DNA of 31,589 bases, taken from JAOAPY01 sp041492185. GTDB lineage: Bacteria > Acidobacteriota > Blastocatellia > Pyrinomonadales > Pyrinomonadaceae. Positions 15,915 through 23,043 of the stretch are shown here, piece after piece; within the stretch, counting starts at the first letter, position 1; each line of letters starts with the position of its first letter. The DNA lies in contig JBGPWL010000053.1 of the NCBI GenBank assembly GCA_041492185.1, positions 1 to 31,589 of the forward strand, in the 5' to 3' direction. The position numbers and the translations under genes were made by a program. The notes under the pieces are model-generated. The model saw only the letters and a list, made by a program, of their open reading frames with translations, ran no database searches and was not told the DNA's origin.

Positions 15915-15937
15915 GCGGCCAGCAATGGCCGCTTTTT
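15915..15937 (+). terminator. Intrinsic terminator or attenuator in the pyrR-pyrB gap
   Basis: GCGGCCA-GCAA-TGGCCGC is a perfect 7-bp GC-rich stem closed by a GNRA tetraloop and followed by five T. It starts 3 bases after the pyrR stop codon. It would cut off pyrB and pyrC unless read through or relieved, so regulated attenuation is plausible. No clear competing antiterminator was found, although the GGCCGGC-rich 3' end of pyrR could pair with it. Confidence 0.8.
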
Positions 15938-15941
15938 CATG

Positions 15942-16051
15942 TTTGGTACTTTGATCTTTGTACTTTGTTCTTTGCTTTCGTGAGACGAGCCTTGGATGGT
16001 TGATTCGAGATCGAGTTGCGAACAAAGTACCAAGTACAAAGTCCAAAGAAC
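15942..16051. repeat. Imperfect palindrome of TACTTTG / CAAAGTA units before pyrB
   Basis: The left part (15942-15975) repeats TACTTTG and TTCTTTG; the right part (16021-16051) holds CAAAGTAC, CAAGTACAAAGT and CAAAGAAC, the approximate reverse complement. It occupies the gap between the pyrR terminator and the pyrB start. It is non-coding, of the short interspersed palindrome type. Its unit sequence differs from the other palindromes in the window. Confidence 0.65.
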
Positions 16052-16063
16052 GACGGGAACGTA

Positions 16064-17071
16064 ATGGGCGAGGCATTCAAACTAAAACATCTCTTAGGAA
16101 TTCGCGAGTTATCAGCCGATCAGATTACGCATCTGCTCGACACCGCGGAAACATTTCGCGACGTCTCAAAGCGCGAGATCAAAAAAGTTCCGGCGCTGCG
16201 GGGCCGCACAGTGATCAATCTGTTCTTCGAAGCCTCGACGCGCACGCGGACTTCTTTCGAGATCGCGGCGAAACGTTTGTCAGCCGACGCCGTCAACATC
16301 AGCGTGGCAAACTCGAGCGTCAGCAAAGGCGAGACGCTGTTGGACACCGCGCGCAACCTGGAAGCGATGTCGCCGGATTGTATCGTGCTGCGTCATTCGA
16401 TGGCCGGCGCGCCTTATCACCTCGCGAAGATTTGCAGCGCATCGATCGTCAACGCGGGCGACGGCGCGCACGAGCATCCGACGCAGGCTTTGCTCGACGC
16501 GCTGACAATTCGGGAACACAAAGGGCGGCTCGAAGGTCTAAGCGTCGCGATCATTGGCGACATACTTCATTCGCGCGTGGCGCGTTCAAATATTCACCTG
16601 CTGACAAAGCTTGGCGCGACAGTGCGCGTCGCCGGACCAGGGACGATGGTCCCCGGGGAATTTGCGGAACTCGTGGAGCAGGGCTTACGCATTGAACACA
16701 GCGTCGAAGCCGCAGTCGACGGCGCCGATGTAGTGATGATTCTGCGCATTCAGCGCGAGCGACAGGACGCGGCGTTCTTTCCGTCGATGCGTGAATACGC
16801 GGTGCATTACGGACTGCACCCGGAGCATCTAAAGCGCGCAGCGCCTGACGCCATCGTGATGCATCCCGGCCCAATCAATCGCGGGATCGAGATTTCGTCT
16901 GAGATTGCCGACGGCAGCCGCTCGCTGATTCTCGATCAGGTTACAAATGGGGTCGCGGTGCGCATGGCTGTGTTGTATCTACTCGCGGGCGGTTCTCGCG
17001 ATGGTATTGCGCAAGAGCAGAACGGACGCGCGAAGAAAGAAAAGCGGGAGCGCAAGGGAAACAAGGGATGA
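16064..17071 (+). CDS. pyrB: Aspartate carbamoyltransferase catalytic subunit
   Basis: A 335-residue enzyme joining carbamoyl phosphate and aspartate. The start is the ATG at 16064 (MGEAFKLKHLLG); an in-frame TTG at 16016 lies in repeat sequence. The carbamoyl-phosphate motif STRTRTSFE is at 58-66, followed by HEHPTQALLD, and MHPGPINRG near the end for aspartate binding. The final 25 or so residues are an unusually charged tail (KKEKRERKGNKG) beyond the normal enzyme end. Its stop overlaps the pyrC start by 4 bp (ATGA), indicating translational coupling. No pyrI regulatory subunit is adjacent; this is the pattern in which class I-type PyrC pairs with PyrB. Confidence 0.96.
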   Translation: MGEAFKLKHLLGIRELSADQITHLLDTAETFRDVSKREIKKVPALRGRTVINLFFEASTRTRTSFEIAAKRLSADAVNISVANSSVSKGETLLDTARNLEAMSPDCIVLRHSMAGAPYHLAKICSASIVNAGDGAHEHPTQALLDALTIREHKGRLEGLSVAIIGDILHSRVARSNIHLLTKLGATVRVAGPGTMVPGEFAELVEQGLRIEHSVEAAVDGADVVMILRIQRERQDAAFFPSMREYAVHYGLHPEHLKRAAPDAIVMHPGPINRGIEISSEIADGSRSLILDQVTNGVAVRMAVLYLLAGGSRDGIAQEQNGRAKKEKRERKGNKG

Positions 17072-18399
17072 AGCTGCTGATTGCCAACGGTTATGTAATC
17101 GATCCGTCGCAAGGCGTAAATGCCGGGCGCGATTTGCTGATCGAAGACAGTCGCGTCGTCGGCGTATTGGATCGAGGCGAACCTAAGCCGAAGGACGCGG
17201 AGGTGCTCGACGCTACGGGTCTGATTGTCGCGCCGGGTTTCATTGACATGCACGTGCATCTGCGCGAGCCGGGGCAGGAATACAAGGAAACGATTGCTAC
17301 GGGTACTGCCGCGGCGGTCGCTGGGGGTTGGACCAGCGTCTGCGCGATGCCCAACACTGATCCGATTAACGACAGTCCGGCGGTTACGCGCTTTATCATC
17401 GAGCAGGGTCAACGCGCGAACCTCGCAAACGTTTTTCCGATTGGCTCAATCACGAAAGGCGGTGAGGGCAGGGAACTGGCGGAGATGGGTGAGATGAAGT
17501 TGGCCGGCATCATTGCCGTGTCAGATGACGGTCGGCCAGTGCCAAGCGCGGGAATGATGCGCCGCGCGATGGAATACGCGCGCGGTTTCGATCTTACCGT
17601 TATTGATCACTGCGAAGATCGTTCTCTCGTAGCAGGCGGTGTAATGCACGAAGGCCGCTGGTCACTGATTCTGGGATTACGCGGCATGCCCGCCGCGGCG
17701 GAAGAGATCGACGCCGTGCGCGATTGCGCGCTGGCGCAGTTGACGCGTGCGCGGGTTCACCTGGCCCACGTTTCGACGCGGGGAACGCTCGAAGCTGTAC
17801 GGCAAGCAAAAGCAAACGGCCTGCCAGTGTCTTGCGAAGTTGCGCCTCACCATTGGACGCTGACCGACGAAGCGGTTGAGGATTACGACACAAACACAAA
17901 AATGAATCCGCCGCTGCGCAGCGCGGAACATGTCGGCGCGCTCATCGAAGGTTTGCGCGACGGCACCGTCGATGCGATTGCCACCGATCACGCGCCTCAC
18001 CACGCGGATGAGAAGGCGCTCGAATTCGATCAAGCGCCATTTGGTATTACCGGACTGGAAACCGCAGTCGGCCTCGCGTTCGATCTCGTGCATCAGGGTG
18101 TTATCGACCTCGAGCGATTGGTCGAGTTGTGCTCAACCAATCCGGCGCGCATTTTCGAACTGAAAGACCGAGGCACTCTGCGAGAAGGCGCCTGGGCCGA
18201 CGTGACGATTCTCGACCCGGCATTTCAGTGGATGTTTGATGCGTCACGCTCAAAATCAAAAAGCCGCAATACTCCATTCGACGGACGCTCGATGACCGGC
18301 GCGGCCATAGCAACCATAGTAGCCGGACGCGTTGTTTATCTTCACCCTGACTTCACCCGCATCACCGAAGCGAAGCGGAACGCAGCGTCGGCGAAATGA
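17068..18399 (+). CDS. pyrC: Dihydroorotase, multifunctional-complex type
   Basis: A 443-residue amidohydrolase that cyclises carbamoyl aspartate. The metal-binding HVH is at 62-64 within GFIDMHVHLREPG. Other ligands are seen as TVIDHCED and LAHVSTRG, and the catalytic aspartate in AIATDHAPHH. Length and motifs match the type found beside PyrB in many bacteria and fused in CAD, active or not depending on the DHHxD region; here all visible ligands are present, so it should be active. The ATG overlaps the pyrB stop. No terminator was seen in the 80 bp after its stop. The C-terminal 25 residues have low complexity. Confidence 0.95.
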   Translation: MKLLIANGYVIDPSQGVNAGRDLLIEDSRVVGVLDRGEPKPKDAEVLDATGLIVAPGFIDMHVHLREPGQEYKETIATGTAAAVAGGWTSVCAMPNTDPINDSPAVTRFIIEQGQRANLANVFPIGSITKGGEGRELAEMGEMKLAGIIAVSDDGRPVPSAGMMRRAMEYARGFDLTVIDHCEDRSLVAGGVMHEGRWSLILGLRGMPAAAEEIDAVRDCALAQLTRARVHLAHVSTRGTLEAVRQAKANGLPVSCEVAPHHWTLTDEAVEDYDTNTKMNPPLRSAEHVGALIEGLRDGTVDAIATDHAPHHADEKALEFDQAPFGITGLETAVGLAFDLVHQGVIDLERLVELCSTNPARIFELKDRGTLREGAWADVTILDPAFQWMFDASRSKSKSRNTPFDGRSMTGAAIATIVAGRVVYLHPDFTRITEAKRNAASAK

Positions 18400-18480
18400 G
18401 CGAGGTTATGTTAGTCAGAACATCTTCAACTCCCCAAACCAGGCCCAAATGTTTCGACGTCTCAATTTCTGATCGACATT

Positions 18481-18912
18481 TCAAACGCGAAACGTATCGC
18501 CACGCCAGTTCTTAATTGCGCGCTTGATCTCAACGCGTTTGGTGAGTTTGGCTGTCAGCACTGCGCGCACCAGCTCCTCCAATTCGTCATCGCTTGCAAA
18601 CCGCAGCGCGACTATCTGTCCCGCGCTCAACTCGCTTGTTTGTTGCAGGAGAGCGGGGGAAAGGAGTTGCTGGTACCTGAGTTTTTCTTCGAGTCGGATG
18701 ATCCGGTCCTGTGCCCTGAGTGGATTCAGTCGGACAAAGACCGTCAGCATCAACAAGGCCAGCGAGACCACAATCCACCAACCCGGATTCCAGCCGGGAG
18801 TTTTAGCGAACTGAACTATTGACCAGATGAAGTTAATCAGCATCACCGGCAGGATGAAATAGTGAAAGGGCGGATCCCAACGAGTGTGATTTGCAAAAGT
18901 TTGCGGTTCCAT
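18481..18912 (-). CDS. DUF6526-type small membrane protein
   Basis: A 143-residue protein starting MEPQTFANHTRWDPPFHYF, the characteristic opening of the DUF6526 family. Two hydrophobic helices follow (about 20-36 and 46-61), then a cytoplasmic-looking charged helical region (AQDRIIRLEEKLRY) and a C-terminal helix pair. Function unknown. It begins 23 bp after the ABC transporter stop with an AAGGAAG ribosome site, so it is probably co-transcribed with it. Confidence 0.75.
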   Translation of the reverse strand: MEPQTFANHTRWDPPFHYFILPVMLINFIWSIVQFAKTPGWNPGWWIVVSLALLMLTVFVRLNPLRAQDRIIRLEEKLRYQQLLSPALLQQTSELSAGQIVALRFASDDELEELVRAVLTAKLTKRVEIKRAIKNWRGDTFRV

Positions 18913-18935
18913 GTTTCTTCCTTTTTCAACCAGCG

Positions 18936-20789
18936 TTAAAGACTGGGAAGTCGTGCTGCCGGAGCACCAGGCGCCAGGGTCAATGGTTTCTCCGGTTCGG
19001 GAGTGAAATCCTCTCCGGGATTGATGAATTGATTCCGCTCAAACTTGTACTGCCGATCGTACAGTTGCTTGTAGCGTCCGCCGGCGGCGAGCAAATCTTC
19101 ATGCGTGCCCCGCTCCACAATCTCGCCATGCTCCAGCACCAGAATCTGATCCGCGGCGCGAATCGTCGAGAGGCGGTGAGCAATGACAAAGGTGGTCCGG
19201 CCCCGACGCAAAGACTGCAGGCCATCCTGAATCATTGCTTCGCTCTCGCTGTCGAGACTTGACGTGGCTTCGTCCAGGATCAGAATCCTGGGCTCAGCGA
19301 GAATCGCGCGAGCAATGGCCACGCGCTGGCGCTGTCCGCCGGACAATTTCACCCCGCGCTCGCCAACGATTGTGTCATAGCCATCGGCAAACCCATTGAT
19401 GAACTCCTCGCAGTGTGCGATGCGGCTGGCTTCTACTATCTGTTCGCGCGCGGCGTGCGGATGCGCAAAGCTGATGTTCTCCGCGATGGTGCCATCAAAG
19501 AGGAAGTTGTCCTGCAGCACCACGCCGAGTTGGGTGCGATAATCTTTGAGGCGAATCGATGCCAAATCGCGACCGTCCACAGTCACCCGGCCTGCTATGG
19601 GTCGGTTGAATGCCATGACTAAACTAATCAGCGTGCTCTTGCCTGAACCGCTGGAACCAACGAGCGCGGTGGTTGAGCCGGCGGGCGCCTGAAAAGAAAC
19701 CTGTCTTAAGACCGGAACGCTCTCGTTGTATTCAAAACTGACCTCTTCGAAGGCAATCTCGCCGCCAATCTCCGCCAGCGGTTCGCGATCAGCCTCCTGT
19801 TCATCCTCGGTCGCCATCCGCTTAATCTCGCGGATGCGATCCAGACCAGCGAAGGCTTCGGTAATCTGAGTTCCGATCGCGGCGATCTCGATGAGCGGCG
19901 CGGCCACCATCAAAGTAACAATGATGTACATCAGGAAATCGCCGAGCGTCATTTGACCGGAAATAAGAGAGTGGCCGCCAACCAGAATCAGGATCACGCC
20001 GATGCCGCCCACTATAACCGTAGAAAACGCGGTGACTCCTGAGACCGCCGTCATTGAGCGCGCGACGTTGCGAAACAATTTATGTGCGCCACGCGCAAAC
20101 ACCAGCGATTCGCGTTTTTCGGCTGCGTAGGCCTTGACGATACGGATGCCCCCGAGCGTCTCTGCCAATCGCCCTGTTAATTCGGCATTGATCTTACCGC
20201 GCTCGCGAAACAGTGGTCGCAGACGGTTGAAGGCGAGGGCCATGCAGCCACCGAAGATCAAAAGAGCTAGCAACGTGACCGAGGTGAGCCGCCAGTTTAG
20301 GTAGAAGAGCACTGCTAATCCCACCGCTGTAGTGACGAAGCCACCAACCAGTTGCACTACGCCCGTGCCGACCAGGTTCCTGATACCCTCGGCGTCAGTC
20401 ATGATGCGCGAGATGAGCACGCCTGTCTGAGTCGAGTCAAAGTACCTAACGGGCAGGCGCGCTACGTGGGCCTGCAGGCTCTTGCGCATTTCGGTAATAG
20501 CCCGTTGGGCGGCGACGCCGAGTATTTGCGAAAGAGCAAACGAGCTGATCGCCTGGATCACAGTAGCGCCACCGGCAGCCAGCGCCAGAGGCAGCAGCAA
20601 CTCGGTGCGATGCTTCGTGATGACACCGTCGATCAGGAACTTTAGACTCCAGGGCATGACCATCCCGATGAGACGGTTAACAACCATCAACAACATACCC
20701 AGCGCCAGACGATAGCGGTGCGTCCAGATCAAGTCCTTTGCGTCACGCCACGCGCTTGAAAGGGAAAGACGTTTTTTCTCCTCGGCCAT
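18936..20789 (-). CDS. MsbA-like ABC exporter (fused permease and ATPase)
   Basis: A 617-residue half-transporter working as a homodimer in the inner membrane. Residues about 25-320 form the six-helix type 1 exporter domain. The ATPase domain carries Walker A GSSGSGKST at 378-386, the Q-loop LQDNF, the signature LSGGQRQR at 482-489, Walker B ILILDEATS at 502-510 and the switch H538 in IAHRLS. It is typical of MsbA/multidrug/lipid exporters; the substrate is not readable. The C-terminus extends about 30 residues past the ATPase as a proline-rich tail. It is divergent from the S9 peptidase gene, with DUF6526 downstream. Confidence 0.9.
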   Translation of the reverse strand: MAEEKKRLSLSSAWRDAKDLIWTHRYRLALGMLLMVVNRLIGMVMPWSLKFLIDGVITKHRTELLLPLALAAGGATVIQAISSFALSQILGVAAQRAITEMRKSLQAHVARLPVRYFDSTQTGVLISRIMTDAEGIRNLVGTGVVQLVGGFVTTAVGLAVLFYLNWRLTSVTLLALLIFGGCMALAFNRLRPLFRERGKINAELTGRLAETLGGIRIVKAYAAEKRESLVFARGAHKLFRNVARSMTAVSGVTAFSTVIVGGIGVILILVGGHSLISGQMTLGDFLMYIIVTLMVAAPLIEIAAIGTQITEAFAGLDRIREIKRMATEDEQEADREPLAEIGGEIAFEEVSFEYNESVPVLRQVSFQAPAGSTTALVGSSGSGKSTLISLVMAFNRPIAGRVTVDGRDLASIRLKDYRTQLGVVLQDNFLFDGTIAENISFAHPHAAREQIVEASRIAHCEEFINGFADGYDTIVGERGVKLSGGQRQRVAIARAILAEPRILILDEATSSLDSESEAMIQDGLQSLRRGRTTFVIAHRLSTIRAADQILVLEHGEIVERGTHEDLLAAGGRYKQLYDRQYKFERNQFINPGEDFTPEPEKPLTLAPGAPAARLPSL

Positions 20790-20863
20790 ATGTGCTGATG
20801 GTAGCCTTAATCTCGCGGAAGGGGAAAGGACTGCTGAACGGGTAGCTCAATTCCAGATCGCGG

Positions 20864-20890
20864 ATGTATCATACGTTCGCTCCGATACAT
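20864..20890. promoter_or_regulatory. Dyad in the ABC exporter / S9 peptidase divergent promoter region
   Basis: ATGTATC at 20864-20870 and GATACAT at 20884-20890 are exact reverse complements, with centres about two helical turns apart, in the 128-bp gap between the divergent genes. It lies 28 bp before the peptidase start codon. It could be an operator for a dimeric regulator. No matching regulator is identified. Confidence 0.3.
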
Positions 20891-20917
20891 TCCATTCAAT
20901 CATCGACGAGGAAAACA

Positions 20918-23020
20918 ATGAGACTATCCTTCAAATCGTTTTCCATTTGCGCATTGGGTGTAGGTTTGTCTTTGGTTGCCGTTGCGACGTTTGCGCAAGA
21001 AGCGGGTTCGCCGCGCAGCATCACGCCCGAAGACTATTACTCATTTGAGTTCGTGACCGATCCGCACATCTCGCCCGACGGGAAGCTGGTTGCCTACGTC
21101 GTGACGAAGGTCGATCGCGCGCAGAATCGCAGGAACTCTTCGATCTGGATGGCGGCAATAGATGGCAGTCGCGCGCCGTGGCAGTTCACGACCAGTCCAC
21201 AATCTTCAAACTCTCCGCGCTGGAGTCCTGATGGAAAGTGGCTCGCGTTTCTTTCATCACGGCCTGCGGAAACAACTCCACCAGCAATCGGCGCAGCTTC
21301 GGGCGAACCACCACGCTCGCAGGTCTATCTGCTGTCGATGAATGGCGGCGAAGCAAAGCGACTTACGAATCTGAAAAACGGAGTGAGTACGTTTCGCTGG
21401 TCGCCCGACGGCGCCAGGCTGGTCGTCGTCAGCCGCATCGGCCCCAGTGATAACCGCGACAGCCGAGCCGACAACAAAGACCGTAGCGATGTGCGGCACT
21501 ACAAGAACACTTCTTACAAGTTCAACGACACCGGTTGGTTCGACGATCGGCGCACGCACCTGTGGGTAGTCGATGTGAAGGCGGGCAACGCCAGACAAAT
21601 AACCGAAGGAAACGATTGGAACGACGCCGATCCGCAGTGGTCGCCTGACGGGACCCGCATTGCTTTCGTTTCGAATCGCACGGGAAAGGAGTATGACGAG
21701 AATCGCAACAACGACGTGTGGGTGATCTCGGCTGAGGGCGGAACGCTGACGAAGATTTCCGATCATGATGAAGCAGACGGTCAGCCGCGGTGGTCACCTG
21801 ACGGTAAGTGGATCGCGTTCACCGGCGAAGTTCACGATCGCGATCACCCGAAGATCTGGCTCGCGCCGGCGACGGGTGGCACAGTGTCTGTGCTGGCGGC
21901 GAATGGACTTGATCTGATTCCATCCGGGCTTGAATGGTCAGACGATGGCAAATCACTTTACTTTGAAGCGGGCGTGAAGGGCGAGACCCATCTCTTTCGC
22001 GTTGACGTTGGAAACAAATCGACTGTGCAGGTCACTTCAGGACCGCGCGCCGTGCGTAATGTGGACTTCCACCATGCCGGCGGTACGATGGTTTATACGG
22101 CGAACGATTTCAAACACCTCGACGATCTTTATGTTTCAGATCTCAGCGCTCACAACGAACGCAGGCTCACTAATCTTAATCAGGGGCTCTGGAAACAACT
22201 GCAACTCGCCGACGTCGAACGCTTCACTTACAAGAGCGCGGACGACTGGGACATCGATGGTTTTCTCGTCAAGCCAATCGGCTGGCAGGAAGGCAAGAAA
22301 TACCCGATGATTCTCAGCGTTCACGGCGGGCCGGCGGGCCAGTACGGCGTCGATTGGTATCACGAGTTTCAGGTCTATGCCGCGAAAGGGTACGCAGTAT
22401 TGTTTACAAACCCGCGCGGCTCGACCGGCTATGGACAGAAATTCGAACGTGGCATCGCGGGTGAATGGGGCGGCAAGGATTATCAGGACATCATGAATGG
22501 CGTCGACGCAGCGCTTAAAAAATATCCATGGATTGATGCGGAGCGAATGGGCGTGACAGGCGGAAGCTATGGCGGCTACATGACCAACTGGATTCTCGGT
22601 CACACGGATCGTTTCAAAGCGGCAGTCACGTTACGCAGCGTCTCTAATTTTATTTCCGACGACGGCACACGCGACGGAGCTTACGGGCACGCGCCTGATT
22701 TCGGCGGCGATATTTTTCAGAAGTTCGATCTTTACTGGGATCGCTCGCCGCTCAAGTATGCGAAGAATGTTAAGACGCCAACTCTGATTCTGCATTCCGA
22801 CAATGATTTTCGTGTGCCTATAGAGCAAGGCGAACAGTGGTTTCGCGCGCTGAAACATTTTGGCGTAACGACGGAGATCGTTTTCTTTCCGCGCGAGAAT
22901 CACAACCTGACGCGCACGGGTGAGCCGAAACATCTGATCGAAAGTTTGAATTGGCAACTCTACTGGTTCGATCGGTTCATCAACGGAAACAGCAACGCAG
23001 TGCCGCCGGATCAGAAGTAG
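20918..23020 (+). CDS. Secreted S9-family prolyl oligopeptidase-type serine peptidase
   Basis: A 700-residue protein from the ATG at 20918 (MRLSFKSFSIC), with a signal peptide to about 27 (TFAQ). The N-terminal half is a TolB/WD40-like propeller with repeated WSPDG motifs (PRWSPDGKW, FRWSPDGAR, PQWSPDGTR). The C-terminal alpha/beta hydrolase has S550 in GGSYGG, D630 in HSDNDFRVP and H662 in ENHNL, a full catalytic triad with family spacing. S9 enzymes cut oligopeptides after Pro, Ala or acylated residues, here probably in the periplasm. The next S9 gene begins 23 bp downstream, so they form an operon, probably for peptide scavenging. Confidence 0.92.
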   Translation: MRLSFKSFSICALGVGLSLVAVATFAQEAGSPRSITPEDYYSFEFVTDPHISPDGKLVAYVVTKVDRAQNRRNSSIWMAAIDGSRAPWQFTTSPQSSNSPRWSPDGKWLAFLSSRPAETTPPAIGAASGEPPRSQVYLLSMNGGEAKRLTNLKNGVSTFRWSPDGARLVVVSRIGPSDNRDSRADNKDRSDVRHYKNTSYKFNDTGWFDDRRTHLWVVDVKAGNARQITEGNDWNDADPQWSPDGTRIAFVSNRTGKEYDENRNNDVWVISAEGGTLTKISDHDEADGQPRWSPDGKWIAFTGEVHDRDHPKIWLAPATGGTVSVLAANGLDLIPSGLEWSDDGKSLYFEAGVKGETHLFRVDVGNKSTVQVTSGPRAVRNVDFHHAGGTMVYTANDFKHLDDLYVSDLSAHNERRLTNLNQGLWKQLQLADVERFTYKSADDWDIDGFLVKPIGWQEGKKYPMILSVHGGPAGQYGVDWYHEFQVYAAKGYAVLFTNPRGSTGYGQKFERGIAGEWGGKDYQDIMNGVDAALKKYPWIDAERMGVTGGSYGGYMTNWILGHTDRFKAAVTLRSVSNFISDDGTRDGAYGHAPDFGGDIFQKFDLYWDRSPLKYAKNVKTPTLILHSDNDFRVPIEQGEQWFRALKHFGVTTEIVFFPRENHNLTRTGEPKHLIESLNWQLYWFDRFINGNSNAVPPDQK

Positions 23021-23043
23021 TCTACAGATAAGGAACAAATGTT

